64,000 nucleotides of DNA from Rhizobium sp. L51/94 (GTDB lineage: Bacteria; Pseudomonadota; Alphaproteobacteria; Rhizobiales; Rhizobiaceae). Position numbers and translations under genes: made by a program. The notes beneath the pieces are model-generated. The model was not told where the DNA came from and ran no database searches. It saw only the letters and a program-made list of their open reading frames with translations. The stretch is taken from positions 186,001 through 250,000 of the forward strand of contig NZ_CP072143.1 of assembly GCF_019355555.1 (NCBI RefSeq). Reading direction: 5' to 3'. Each line of letters opens with the position of its first letter. The stretch's first letter is position 1. Positions 27,070 through 37,141 of this stretch are shown here, one piece after another.

Positions 27070-27103
27070 ATTGCATGCATGATTGGCGGATCATGCATGC
27101 AAT
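27070..27103. terminator. 14-bp perfect inverted repeat between convergent genes
   Basis: ATTGCATGCATGAT at 27070-27083 and its exact complement at 27090-27103, with the 6-base loop TGGCGG. It lies between the pectinesterase (+) and ROK regulator (-) genes and includes the regulator's stop codon (27091-27093). There is no T-run on either strand, so it may be a bidirectional terminator or a protein-binding site. Confidence 0.55.
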
Positions 27104-28227
27104 AGATCGAATATAGGGACTGACGCTGCGCCGATCGCGCCGGCTTCTGCGCCCAGCGACGAAGCGCGAACGACTGGGGGGGACCCCGCGATCTGATTCT
27201 CCAGCGCTTCCAATGGCAGACCGGTAGCTTCTACGATCGCCGAAAGGATCGACGCTGGCAGCCGCCCTCCAACGATGATGAATTCCGGGTCGAGAACGTT
27301 GGCGACATGATGTAAATAAGGAGCGAGTTGGGTTCCAGCGCGCGTGGTCCATTCTGCGATTACCGCGGCTTCGTCCGATCCTGCTTCCTCGAGCGTGTCG
27401 AAATCCTTCGCCGAAAAGCCCGCCCTGCGTAAGGTTTCTAGCAAGTCCTGACCCGAGGGGCGAGGCTGATCGATCGGGAAAAAGGTGTACAGCGGACCGG
27501 CGTTTAGATGGGCCCCTCGATAGAGACGGTTGTCAAGGAACAGGCCGCCACCCACGCCGTGGCCAATATGAACCAGCATGAAATCGCTATGCCCACGGCC
27601 AACCCCCGCGAGCCGCTCGCCCATGATGCATGTCCGCCCATCATTCTCCACGAAAATACGTTCTTCGAACCGTGCCTGGAAGAATGACTGTGCGTCGAGC
27701 TTATCGAAGCCGGGAAAGTAAACGTGGGCCGCCAAGAGCGCTTTCCCAATCCAGAAATCACCAGGCATCGCGAAGCCGATCCCCAATAGGCTCATGTTCT
27801 TGACTGACGCTTCGGCTTTGATAGCAAGTAAGGCTGTTTGAGCGACTTTTGCGACAGTCTCGGGATCGGGCGATGTAAGGGGCAAGCGCTTCTGACCGAT
27901 TGGACGCCCGGTCATGTCTATGATTGCGGCATCGAGGTACGTTTGTGAAAAACTGATGCCTCCCGAATACCCCGCAGCACCACGGATACTGATTGGGCGC
28001 GCTGGTTGACCACGTAGTCCTCTGCGGCTCGGACCTTCCTCCACTAGGCCAAAGCGATCGAGGCTGGCCACCATTTGGGTGACGGCAGGACGAGTCACGC
28101 CGGTTCGATCAGCTAATTCAGCCCGAGACATTGGTCCCGAGTCAAGGAGCAGCGATACGATCCGTCGATCTGATGGAGATAGTGTCGAAAAGGTGGGTAA
28201 AAATTGAGGCATGGCCAACCGTACCAT
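27091..28227 (-). CDS. ROK-family transcriptional regulator
   Basis: About 378 residues: winged helix-turn-helix (M-S-R-A-E-L-A-D-R-T-G-V-T-R-P-A-V-T-Q-M-V) plus a ROK domain with F-A-M-P-G-D-F, F-V-E-N-D-G-R-T-C, H-I-G-H-G-V-G-G-G-L and L-Y-R-G-A-H-L-N-A-G. It resembles the regulator at 20794 in layout (ending P-R-P-S-G-Q-D-L-L) but is clearly diverged. Starts at 28227 (ATG), 28212 (ATG) or 28263 (TTG) are possible; none has a strong ribosome-binding site. Convergent with the pectinesterase gene, it may control the pectin-related pair, but the target is unknown. Confidence 0.85.
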   Translation of the reverse strand: MVRLAMPQFLPTFSTLSPSDRRIVSLLLDSGPMSRAELADRTGVTRPAVTQMVASLDRFGLVEEGPSRRGLRGQPARPISIRGAAGYSGGISFSQTYLDAAIIDMTGRPIGQKRLPLTSPDPETVAKVAQTALLAIKAEASVKNMSLLGIGFAMPGDFWIGKALLAAHVYFPGFDKLDAQSFFQARFEERIFVENDGRTCIMGERLAGVGRGHSDFMLVHIGHGVGGGLFLDNRLYRGAHLNAGPLYTFFPIDQPRPSGQDLLETLRRAGFSAKDFDTLEEAGSDEAAVIAEWTTRAGTQLAPYLHHVANVLDPEFIIVGGRLPASILSAIVEATGLPLEALENQIAGSPPVVRASSLGAEAGAIGAASVPIFDLLHA

Positions 28228-29076
28228 CGCTGCATGCGAGGGCAAGTGCACGATTAAGTTCAATAGACTTATTGTTGTAAAGGTTTAGGTCTAGGCATGA
28301 GAAGCGGGAAAACCCAGATTTAATCGAGGGGGGTATCTGTGATTAGGCTTGGGATGGCCCAGATCAATCACTCCTCGCACGGCAATCTCTGCGACGGCCC
28401 AAATCCTAGGATTACACGCGCCGGGTTGCTGGTCGGTTACAAGTTCTGATCTGAAGTGATCCACATCAAGTTGGCCCAGCCGTTGGCTTGTCTCGTGGGC
28501 AATCAAGCGTTCCTCTCGAGCCAAGTGTGGTTGGAGCATGGCTGGCCACGCCGGGTATCTTCGCCTCTGAGTAGACCTCATGGGTTTCCATCGGTGAGCC
28601 GTCACATCCAGAACGTGACGGGGAGCTAAACGCCACACTTGCCGAGCGAATGCGAATTTTTCCATAGTCTTTTTCTCTGGCGCCCCCTATCGCCCCTCCC
28701 CTCCTCCGAATTCCGTGGCTTTCAGGATTTCCGCCACGAATGGCCACCAGAGCGCGTTAGGCTTGTGGACGACCCATTGCTTGTGCGAGGTGACGCTACG
28801 AGTCTGGCGGGGCCGCATTTCAACCATAAAACACGCTTGCAACAGGTCATTTTCTCACGCATTCATTATTTGTACAAAGCATCGGAATACTGTGCGAGAA
28901 AACCATGGCAAAACGGCACGCCGCCAATCCGCCGCCGGCCCCAAAACGTCTGATAGGCTACCTGGCGAAATGCATAACTACCGAAAGTAAATCTGCGGGG
29001 GCGTTCTCACACCCTGGTGATAGCTGGCCTGTCCGCCCTCGACCGAATCGGGGCTCTCCGTCACCCTAATGTCACC
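28228..29076. other. Gene-poor region between ROK regulator and repC
   Basis: About 850 bases without a recognisable gene. Short frames exist on both strands but none shows a domain, a good start site or consistent coding character. I looked for the rhizobial centromere-like motif GTT-N4-GC-N4-AAC downstream of repC and did not find a clear copy. Confidence 0.5.
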
Positions 29077-30399
29077 TCACCCTGTCCGCTGGCGTCTGCC
29101 GCCATTGGCCCTTGCGAGCGACATCAGCATCGGACCGATGGCGAACTCGCCGCGCTCCGTCCTGCGGGTGAGGTCGCGCAGATATCCGCCCGCCGACGTG
29201 ATGCTGCCGGCTCGTTCCAACACGCAAGCCATGACCGTCGCCGCATTCTCGGGCCCCATGATGGCGCAGGCCTCCTCGTAGGCGCTGGGGCTGACCCCCA
29301 GCATCGAGCGGACGACGACGGCCGCCGCCATCAGGTCTCGCCAGCTGCCGATACTGCCATCCGGGCCGTAGGACAGGATTTCCGGGCAGGCCTGCAGCAC
29401 AAGCCCGAGCGGAAACGCCTTCAGCCCCGGTTGATCTCCGCCGGCCGCAGCCAGCCTTCGCGGTTTCACCAAACGGGCATCCGCCACGCTTTTGTGCTCG
29501 GCGCCCTCATCCGTTGCAACGGTGCTTCCCATCGGCATATCCGGCGCCTGTGGTTGGATTGCCGATGTTTCGTTCTGCTTCTTATCCGAAGCCGGTTCAA
29601 GATCAGAGTTAGAGTCGGGATTTGAATTCTGTATGTGGCGCTCAGCTTGGGACTCATTGCCGTGCATATTTCCAACATTTATGCGAACTTCCAACAGGTT
29701 GAGCACTTCTTCGCGCAGCATCTCCATCTCTTCGACAATAGGGGTGATGTCATGGATGTCGGGAGAGCGCGGGATCCGAGCCACGAGATCGCGGAAATGG
29801 CCATGCACCATCGTCCAGTCACCCGGCACACCCTCTTCCAGAGCCGTCTCGATCAGCTTGGCAATGTCACGCCGGCAGAGCGACAGGCGCTCGCGCATCG
29901 CCCTGAACAGGGCGCGGTCGACCGTGACCTGCGCTGCCAATGCCTGGATCTCATCGGCACGAGCAATCAGCGGAGCGATATTGAAGCCATACGCCTGGTC
30001 GACCTCCCCCTCCCCGTCACGGCGCGCAAAGCGCTTGCCGTTCGGGCTATCCTTGCGCACCAGCAATCCGGCCTCGACCAGGGCAGCCAGATGGCGGCGC
30101 AGCGTTGCCGGCGCAATGCCGTGGGCGCGGATCGACAGCTGGGCGTTGGAGGGAAAGACCACGAGGCCGTGCTTTGCGCTGAGCTCATTGCCCGGATAGA
30201 AGCTCAGCAGCGCGTTCAGCACCGCCAGCGCCCTGTCGGACAGGCCGAGCAGCGGCTTTGCTTCGCAGAGCGCACGAAAGATCTTCCACTTGTCGACGGA
30301 CTGTTCCGGCGCGATGTCGTTGGCCTTGTACTGGCTTGCCAGCATGCTAAGCGTCATCGGCCGCCGCCCAAAGGGCGTCGTCACACTTACACATTGCAT
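29077..30399 (-). CDS. repC: Replication initiator RepC
   Basis: 440-residue RepC initiator of a repABC replicon. The conserved N-terminal region reads K-W-K-I-F-R-A-L-C-E-A-K-P-L-L-G-L-S-D-R-A-L-A-V-L-N-A-L, and then F-P-S-N-A-Q-L-S-I-R-A-H-G, the winged-helix DNA-binding part. The C-terminal domain contains Y-L-R-D-L-T-R-R. RepC binds the replication origin, which in this plasmid family lies inside the repC gene itself, so oriV should be within these coordinates (established for the family, not visible here). It is the third gene of the operon, about 200 bases after repB. Confidence 0.96.
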   Translation of the reverse strand: MQCVSVTTPFGRRPMTLSMLASQYKANDIAPEQSVDKWKIFRALCEAKPLLGLSDRALAVLNALLSFYPGNELSAKHGLVVFPSNAQLSIRAHGIAPATLRRHLAALVEAGLLVRKDSPNGKRFARRDGEGEVDQAYGFNIAPLIARADEIQALAAQVTVDRALFRAMRERLSLCRRDIAKLIETALEEGVPGDWTMVHGHFRDLVARIPRSPDIHDITPIVEEMEMLREEVLNLLEVRINVGNMHGNESQAERHIQNSNPDSNSDLEPASDKKQNETSAIQPQAPDMPMGSTVATDEGAEHKSVADARLVKPRRLAAAGGDQPGLKAFPLGLVLQACPEILSYGPDGSIGSWRDLMAAAVVVRSMLGVSPSAYEEACAIMGPENAATVMACVLERAGSITSAGGYLRDLTRRTERGEFAIGPMLMSLARANGGRRQRTG

Positions 30400-30601
30400 T
30401 TTTCTTCACCTTTCTTGAGGCAAAAGAAATCCGCTCACCAAAACGATGCCAAAGACACTTGACTGGGATTCATGGAAATGCGATTCTCGATCTTGCTTAA
30501 GGAATTGAGAGAGGCTTCCACGACGGAAACGTTTAGGGGGCCTTTTTCTTTTGTAACGGTCTCTCCTTCTCGACCGGTTGATCTTATGACAGCCACACCG
30601 T
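30400..30601 (+). ncRNA. repB-repC intergenic region, expected counter-transcribed RNA (inc-alpha) locus
   Basis: In repABC plasmids the repB-repC gap encodes a small antisense RNA on the opposite strand that limits repC expression. This 202-base gap is the right size, AT-rich and contains runs such as GGGGGCCTTTTTC (about 30537-30549) on the plus strand that could end such an RNA. I could not resolve its promoter or exact ends, so the coordinates are those of the gap. Confidence 0.55.
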
Positions 30602-31606
30602 TCAGTGAATGGAGCTGTCCTGGTGATTGTACTCGCGCAGCAAATCCGGCATTCGCTGTGCTAGCCAGCGCGCGAAAGCGTGTTCCTCCTTAGGGATGGT
30701 CACGGTGGTTCCAGACGATGTGCGTTTCATGCGGCCAAACAGCCTATCGCCGACGGCAAAATCGCGCATCTCTTCCTGGCTTGCCTCGCTTAACTTTTCG
30801 GGCGCACCGCTGGCAGCGCGAATTGCAAGTGCGACACGTTCTGAACTGTGCGCCTGTTGAAAGGCGGTCGTTTCTATAAACCTGCGAACAGGCTCCACTT
30901 TGCTTGTATCTCTCAATAGGTCCGCAAAGGTCGTCCATTTCGGCCGTCCGACGCCCTTGGCTCTCCCGATCGCGAAAACGATGTCTTCCGGGATCACATC
31001 CGTGACACGAAAGAGGTGAGACACTGCTGCCTCTGAGAGACCAAGGATTGGGCATATCGCGCGATGGGACAGCCCGGCACTTTTCAGCTGGACGGCCCAC
31101 ATAGCTTGCTCAATCCAGGTAAGGTTTTCCCTGACACCATTTTCGAGGGACTGTTCCTCAACTAACTGGCGGTCCGTCAACTCGCGGACGTAGGCTTTGA
31201 TCCTGATGCTCTCTGGCCGCTCAGTTTCCGCCATTATCGCCTTGATCGCTGCCCAACGACGGTAACCATATGCAAGCTGATAGTGATCGCTTTTGGTGGG
31301 ATGCGGCCGGACTAGCACAGGGATCTTCTGCCCTTCAGTGACTATCGACATCTTGAGAGCGTCCAGCTCCTTTTCCACCTCTTCATCGCTGTCGAAACGA
31401 TCCTTGTATGGAGAACGCTCCAATTTATTGGGATCGAGAGAGATGATGCTGTCTTCGCTCAGTTGGGTCAGTGCTCGGCCAACATTCGAAATCACGGGCG
31501 ACGAATGGCGCCGCGACGGCAGGGACTTTTCTGACGTTTCGGCACTGGAGATGGAACCGCCGCGGCTCTCGGCGTCAGCCATTTTTTGAAGGATGCTCTT
31601 TTTCAT
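30602..31606 (-). CDS. repB: Plasmid partition protein RepB
   Basis: ParB-family centromere-binding protein, 334 residues. The ParB N-terminal nuclease-like motif appears as V-R-P-H-P-T-K-S-D-H-Y-Q-L-A-Y-G-Y-R-R-W-A-A (spaced form), followed by E-N-G-V-R-E-N-L-T-W-I-E-Q-A and a helix-turn-helix (A-I-C-P-I-L-G-L-S-E-A-A-V-S-H). The ATG at 31606 overlaps the repA stop (ATGA). With RepA it segregates the plasmid at cell division. Confidence 0.95.
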   Translation of the reverse strand: MKKSILQKMADAESRGGSISSAETSEKSLPSRRHSSPVISNVGRALTQLSEDSIISLDPNKLERSPYKDRFDSDEEVEKELDALKMSIVTEGQKIPVLVRPHPTKSDHYQLAYGYRRWAAIKAIMAETERPESIRIKAYVRELTDRQLVEEQSLENGVRENLTWIEQAMWAVQLKSAGLSHRAICPILGLSEAAVSHLFRVTDVIPEDIVFAIGRAKGVGRPKWTTFADLLRDTSKVEPVRRFIETTAFQQAHSSERVALAIRAASGAPEKLSEASQEEMRDFAVGDRLFGRMKRTSSGTTVTIPKEEHAFARWLAQRMPDLLREYNHQDSSIH

Positions 31607-32817
31607 GGGATACGTCCCCAAACCTTGTGGATCAGATCAAGAATCTCGAAGTTGACGCGATCGGCACTTTCGATGGCCCGCTTCAGTGCCTCTCGTCCAA
31701 CTTCCCCGGCTTCCAGTTCGTAAAGGGTCTTCTTAGCAACCGCTGCCCCGGCGATGGCAGTAGACTCAAGCGCTTCCGAAACCAGCACGTCGTCGCCAAA
31801 AAGCCGGCGCATGACACCGGACATGTATTTTTGCGGACCATCGTTTGGATTTACACGTGTCAGCAAGAACCGAAAGAAATCATGTTCGAACTTCGCGCCG
31901 AACTGCGCGAGTACCTCAGAGAGGTCAGAGATCATGATGAGGAACTGGTTGCACGAGGCAACATCAAGCATTGCGGGATGAACCGTGATGATCAAAGATG
32001 TTGCCGCGTAGAGCGCTGCCAGCGTCGAGTATCCAAGCGACGGGGGTGTATCGATGATTACGATATCGTAGCGATCATCGACACGAGCCAGAGCATTGCT
32101 CAGGCGCTCGAAAAAGAGGCCGAGATCATCCCTGTTTTTCGAGGTCAGATAAGACGGAGTGTCAAACTCGAAATCCATCAGCTCGAGATTTCCGGGCACG
32201 AGATCAACGCCCGGGAAATAGGTCGGTCTGATAATATCCACTAGGGACCGGCGCTCATTGTCATATCTTATGGACGCATATGTAGTTTCGTTCTCGCCGA
32301 GATCGAATTCTGGCTGAATACCAAAGAGTGCTGTCATTGACGCCTGTGGATCAAGGTCAAGGCAAAGAACACGGTAACCTTGGAGGCCAAGAAAGTGGGC
32401 CAGGTGAATGGACGTCGTCGTCTTTGAACTGCCGCCTTTGAAATTGGCTGTGGCAATAACCTGCAGCTTTTCGCCCATGCGGCGATGAGGCAACAGTTCA
32501 CCGGCATCGTCAGGGCGGAGTTTAGCGAGAAACGAACGCAGCTCCTTAACCTGGTTCACGGTATAGGTGCGGCGGTTGTTGTCCGCTCTTTCCGGCACGG
32601 GCCCCTTCCCTTCGATTGTCATTTGTCGAAGAGTGCTTTCAGGAACATTTAACAGCCGAACAAGATCAAGTGTGGAAAATGTCCGAGCGAATGTCTTCTG
32701 CGCCGAAGGCGGATAGACGGCTTCACGCATGTCGTTGAGTTCTGCAGAGAGCTTCGAAGTGTAAACTCCGATTTTCGATGCCGTATCTCTGACGTTCTGA
32801 GAAGCCGGTTGAAGCAT
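31603..32817 (-). CDS. repA: Plasmid partition ATPase RepA
   Basis: ParA-family ATPase, 404 residues from the ATG at 32817, which has AGAGG upstream; an upstream in-frame start (32865) is less likely. An N-terminal helix-turn-helix (L-V-R-L-L-N-V-P-E-S-T-L-R-Q-M) precedes the deviant Walker A K-G-G-S-S-K-T-T, Walker A' L-D-L-D-P-Q-A-S and Walker B I-I-D-T-P-P-S-L-G. RepA drives partition and represses its own operon through operators near the promoter. It is the first gene of the operon. Confidence 0.96.
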   Translation of the reverse strand: MLQPASQNVRDTASKIGVYTSKLSAELNDMREAVYPPSAQKTFARTFSTLDLVRLLNVPESTLRQMTIEGKGPVPERADNNRRTYTVNQVKELRSFLAKLRPDDAGELLPHRRMGEKLQVIATANFKGGSSKTTTSIHLAHFLGLQGYRVLCLDLDPQASMTALFGIQPEFDLGENETTYASIRYDNERRSLVDIIRPTYFPGVDLVPGNLELMDFEFDTPSYLTSKNRDDLGLFFERLSNALARVDDRYDIVIIDTPPSLGYSTLAALYAATSLIITVHPAMLDVASCNQFLIMISDLSEVLAQFGAKFEHDFFRFLLTRVNPNDGPQKYMSGVMRRLFGDDVLVSEALESTAIAGAAVAKKTLYELEAGEVGREALKRAIESADRVNFEILDLIHKVWGRIP

Positions 32818-32939
32818 TCTGTCCTCTTGACGGTTACGATCACTAAACGAGATCATTACCGTCACGGATGACAGAGAGAGTCCGATTCTTCAAGGGATTT
32901 TTCGTTAAGCAGAAATTAACGAGCGTAACTCGCACAAGG

Positions 32940-32957
32940 ACTTTACAATTGTAAAGT
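32940..32957. promoter_or_regulatory. 18-bp perfect palindrome upstream of repA
   Basis: ACTTTACAATTGTAAAGT is an exact palindrome about 120 bases upstream of the repA start. A second, looser dyad (CGTTAA...TTAACG, about 32902-32920) lies between it and the gene. By analogy with other repABC operons these may be RepA operator or RepB centromere sites; the sequence does not match the common GTT-N4-GC-N4-AAC centromere pattern. Confidence 0.6.
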
Positions 32958-33514
32958 TCGGGGACCCGCCAATACGTCATAGAAGGGATGTTAGGGGCCG
33001 GATGAACCCCATCGCCTAAGCCTAAGCCAATGGATGCGGCTTGGAGAGAGGCGCGCCGGGTATGGCCCCGCGCTCTATGAGAGATGCCCTGGATGCTTCC
33101 GCATTACTGCATCTCCGCCAGGGCCAGTTCAAGCGACAACTTCTTGAGTGAACCTCGCCGGGCCCTCCGCCAAGAACCGAAGCAATGCAGAAAGAACGAA
33201 CTAGGTCTTGGAAATGAGCGCCGCATTGATTGATCTCTCGCATCTGGTCAAAGTCAGTTATATACATTTGGTTGCTGAGTCAGGGTGCTTTCGCTTATCC
33301 CCAATCCGGTTGAAGCATAACAAGCGTCCCATTGTTCTCTTCGTAGTGCGGTCTATGCATCTCCGCCACCACTACCCGGGGCCTTTCGCCTCATATCCAG
33401 GGGCCGATGCAGTGTACTTACGCGGTCTTCGATCCGCATCCAACTGTCTCATATTCGTCAGACCCGGTCCGGTCACGTCCCTCATGGCCATTGAAAACTA
33501 TATCCGCGAGTGAA
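32958..33514. other. Region upstream of the rep operon, no recognised gene
   Basis: About 550 bases. Short frames on both strands lack recognisable motifs and good start sites. It probably includes decayed DNA bordering the IS110 remnant. Confidence 0.5.
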
Positions 33515-34350
33515 CTTCAAAAAAAACGGTTGCAAAAGGCTTTGCCGCCCGGCACGGCTTGGAGATGATCCTCACTCTTCCAAAGCCCAAACAGCAGGAC
33601 GGCCAATTTGCGTACCACCGCCGATCGCGCCCGCTTTGGACCCAATCATTTCGCCAAATTTAACTCCCAGCTTCGCAAGGCGCACGGCGCGGTCACCGCT
33701 GCCAGGAGGCAGCCTGCTGCCTCATAGAGATAATACCGTAAGATATCGTCCCCGGCTGGAGATCGAACCTGTCACATCTCGATCGCCCGACTGGTACCTT
33801 TTGGGTGTCACGCCAACGTAAGAACCGTGGATCGGCTTTTCCCAAAGCGCCGCGGATTTTCCGCCGGCGCCACCAAGCGTAGGGAGGTCAGCGGTCCGAC
33901 GCCAGGCGCCGACATCAGATGCCAGCACGCTTTGATGCGGCCGATATTTGCCGCACCTTCTTATCCAGGCGGGCCAATTCCACCGAAGCCCTGCGAGCGT
34001 ATCAAAAAGTGCCGCAATCCCGATATAAAGACCATCATGTCGGTGCAGGAAGATCGCACCTCCCATCGAATTGCTTACCTCCGGCTCAAGCCGAATTTTT
34101 GATGCCGAACGGTCGCAGCAGCCCACGAACTTGCCTATAAAGCTGGCGCTTGACGTTGACGAGTCGCTCGCGCGCCCAACAAGGCCTTTAGCCGATGACT
34201 TTCCATGGTCTTCCATATAGAATACCAGCCGCTCGCCAACATCTCGGCCAGTGCTTGCGCGTCCGCCTTGTCGGACTTCTCAGGCCGCGCCTTCGGGGCA
34301 TCGGTCGCCCGCCGCACATCCATACAAATGATAGGAAAGGTGCAATAAAC
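33515..34350 (-). pseudogene. Decayed, nearly full-length IS110-family transposase
   Basis: On the minus strand, spread over several frames, are the N-terminal K-S-D-K-A-D-A-Q-A-L-A-E-M-L-A-S-G-W-Y and M-E-S-H-R-L-K-A-L-L-G-A-R, a middle G-V-T-P-K-R-Y-Q-S-G, and the C-terminal Y-E-A-A-G-C-L-L and R-K-L-A-V-L-L-F-G-L-W. These match an IS110-family enzyme in order, but numerous stops and frameshifts rule out function. It is older than the other transposon debris here, judging from the damage. Confidence 0.8.
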
Positions 34351-35503
34351 TCCGCTGACAGTTGAGTAAGTCGAAACGTGAGTCGCCAGTGACAAATGAT
34401 AAGCAATCTTATCTAGAAGCCCGTTCGGCCTGACGGCGTAAGTCGTTGCTCAAGTCGGCCGGCATGCTCACGGAAGGTCGATTAGGTTCACAGTCGCCAA
34501 CGAAATCCGATCGAACTGGTGGCTGATGGCCTGGCGAATAAACTTCAATCCGTACCAAGTTATGAGTGAGGTTCTACGGGTTTCCGGCCGGCGCTGTTTC
34601 CAACTTACACCGGCCGAGGCCTGAGCCTGCGCCGCGACCCCGAAGCCGTGATAGACGCGTGGAGATGATGCCTTAGGCGCTGAGCTCTCGGTATTCGTAA
34701 AATGTCGTAGAAATCCGCTGGTGCACTAAAAATCTGATCCCTAGTCGCCAACTATGCAGCATGGTTTTCGTTTCATATCTACGTGTAGCAATAGACTGGC
34801 ACAGCAGAAGTTCATTCATCGGAAATTAAAACATCGGCAGGAAGCAGTCAGATGGCGGGAATGAACGAAGACGCTCGTTATGTCCAGATCTCGGAGCGGG
34901 TTGATAACCACCCGAGGGCGATTGCCGGTATCGATGTGCAGATGCGGCGAAAGTTTCATCGACATCGCGTCATAGCTGCGCGGCCCAACCGATGACTTCA
35001 GGGGCGGCTCTCGAACGCAATGGCCGCTGCTCATCGGATTCAGCGCCGTGGCAATCACCATTCCTGACGTCCTAGCCTATCTCGCGCTGCAGCCGATCAA
35101 GGACAACCCAACCCCTGTTCGCGGAGTCGCTTGCATTGAAGCATCCAATACCAAGCAAAGCCTATCGACGGTCGTCACGTCCATGGTCCCCCAGCAGGCG
35201 CTTAAGTGGCGTACCTAGCGTAGCTATGAGAACCGCAGGCACCCGACGGCTTGGTCTTATCTACCCAACTGCCGAGGTGACGCGTGCGGAGCTCAATCGC
35301 GTTTTCTCTGGCTACGATCAGCGCTTCCTGGCTCTTGAGCGTCAAAATGACCAGAGAAATAGGGACGCGGCAAATATTCTGCTAGAGACCTATTTCTTGA
35401 GCTTCGCGAGCGGCGCGACCGCGTAGAGCGGGAACGCGCGAGGCCTACCGGGCATAGAGCGCGCTTGACACCTCCAGCGCAGTGGCGACGGGTCTCGAGG
35501 CTT
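34351..35503. other. Gene-poor decayed region
   Basis: About 1.15 kb with only short frames. One plus-strand frame (34852-34995, M-A-G-M-N-E-D-A-R-Y-V) has a passable ribosome-binding site but no recognised domain. Nothing else is supported. Confidence 0.5.
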
Positions 35504-35760
35504 TCAGGCGGGGCAACGGCTGCGCCAGCTGCGCATGTGACGGCACCTATGCATCTGGCCTGGATCGTCGCGCCATAGGTCCGAAGCGGCATTGAAAAGT
35601 AGGTAGTCGGGCAAAATACCAAGAACTTCGTAAATCTGTATTATGGGCGTTGCGGTCAGTTCCGTTTTGCCATTTTCACACTGACCATACGCGGCTGGGG
35701 CGGAGCCCAAAAAATGGGCCAACTCGGCGCGGGTCAGATTTCTAGCAGCACGCGCCCCTT
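35504..35760 (-). pseudogene. XRE-type helix-turn-helix fragment
   Basis: The frame reads R-N-L-T-R-A-E-L-A-H-F-L-G-S-A-P-A-A-Y-G-Q-C-E-N-G-K, then I-I-Q-I-Y-E-V-L-G-I-L-P-D-Y-L-L, a Cro/CI-type DNA-binding domain. There is no start codon upstream of the first helix before an in-frame stop near 35760, so the gene is a fragment. The residual frame upstream (R-A-R-I-D-E-F-L-K-P-G-E-I-D-G-K) belongs to another, unrecognised coding trace. Confidence 0.5.
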
Positions 35761-37141
35761 AAGTGTGGCGACAACCTTTCCGTCGATTTCTCCGGGCTTC
35801 AGAAATTCGTCAATTCGGGCCCGCCTGTAACAGGCCTGTGTATTGGTATCATCACCGGCACTGGGACGACGAACAGGCCATGTATCGAGATGTGCCAATG
35901 TAAGAAGATCTTAATAGCCGATCTGTCAGCGCTCGCGTGAGAGGCGTATGATATCGAAACGCCGTCTGATTTCCTGCAGGTGATCTCGGCCAGCTTGGGC
36001 ATCTGACCGTCACAGCGCCGCCTCTTCGGTGGCGGCCGACTACGCGCGGTCGGACTGCAATCGGGCTGAGATCTCATCTAGACGTGACTCTCGTTCCGAT
36101 CGAGAATCGACAATTTGCCCGAAGCCGGGTCAGTCGTCGCAATGCCCGATACTAAGGCGCCCCCGGCCGCCTTCACCGCTTGGCTATAAGACGCCGGGCT
36201 GCGTTTCCTTGGTCACGGCGTCGCCTGGACAGCAGGGCGTATCGCGGCCTTCTGCGACGGAGGAGAGAAGACGCGCCATTTCGTCAGTGTCAACAAACTG
36301 GCAAGCCGCCGGCGCACCGTGTCGGACCCGACGATCGAAGGAACCGTTGGTAGCGCGGGTTTTGCTGGTCATCGGCTGGCATACCGCGAGGTGAGGATCG
36401 ATGTCGCGCTGTTCGGGTAGCCAGAGATGGTGGACGACGAATTTCAGCAGCAGCGCCTCGGTCGGTTGCGGACTAGGGGAGGGAGGCGCCGGTCGCGGCC
36501 AGCGACTAGGCCCGTAGGCAAGGTCGGAGGTAAGCGCGCGCAGCTGATATGCCCGACGCTCCGTTGACCAAGTGGCGCAGCTTTTCGATGTCCTGGTGGG
36601 TCAACAGTTCGTCCAGTTTCGTAGGCGCGGCGATCGACGACAGCATTTGAGGGTGACCGCATGGTCATAAAACCTGCAGATCAATGGTCTTGACCGCCGA
36701 TCGATAGTGCACGTATCTAATTCGTTGTTTTGCGATTCAAGTCAGCCACCTCCATCGATAAGGGATACTTATCGGAGGTGATAGGGCAGTTATGGTTAAC
36801 AGCTCCTGACGGAAGTAAGGTCCGATATTGCTACTGATTAGCGGTGATAAACAAGGTTTGCAGGGGTATGCGGGCGTTTTTTAATGTGATTTCTTACGCC
36901 CTTTTCAGGCAGATTTCGTAGTCTTTTTTCAAATAAGCGGTGTTGCTCGCCCTTCCGCCCTTTACCTCCATGCTCTTTGGCGTCGTGCTCTGATGACCGT
37001 GAGTTTCTAAAGGGGCGCAGCTATTCGGTAGACCGATCATATAGAGAACGGCAGGGGCCGGAAGCCGGTATCGTCGAGCGCAGGCTTGTCCTCCCATATG
37101 GCCATATCGGCTCGGAGCTCCGATTTTGGCCAAGTTGAAGA
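35761..37141. other. Gene-poor decayed region
   Basis: About 1.4 kb without a supported gene. Base composition changes to AT-richer around 36660-36930. Open frames are short, overlap on both strands and show no recognised motif. Confidence 0.5.

Noticed and set aside
25800..27098. 432-residue open frame antisense to the pectinesterase
   Set aside because: Same reasoning; the sense strand carries catalytic CE8 motifs and the antisense translation is low in normal protein features.
28264..33000. Search for the rhizobial repABC centromere motif (GTT-N4-GC-N4-AAC)
   Set aside because: No convincing copy was seen by eye in the intergenic regions; a computed scan would be needed, so no parS is annotated.
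34852..34995. 47-residue plus-strand frame with a passable ribosome-binding site
   Set aside because: No motif, no conserved neighbour and location in decayed DNA; not enough support for a gene call.
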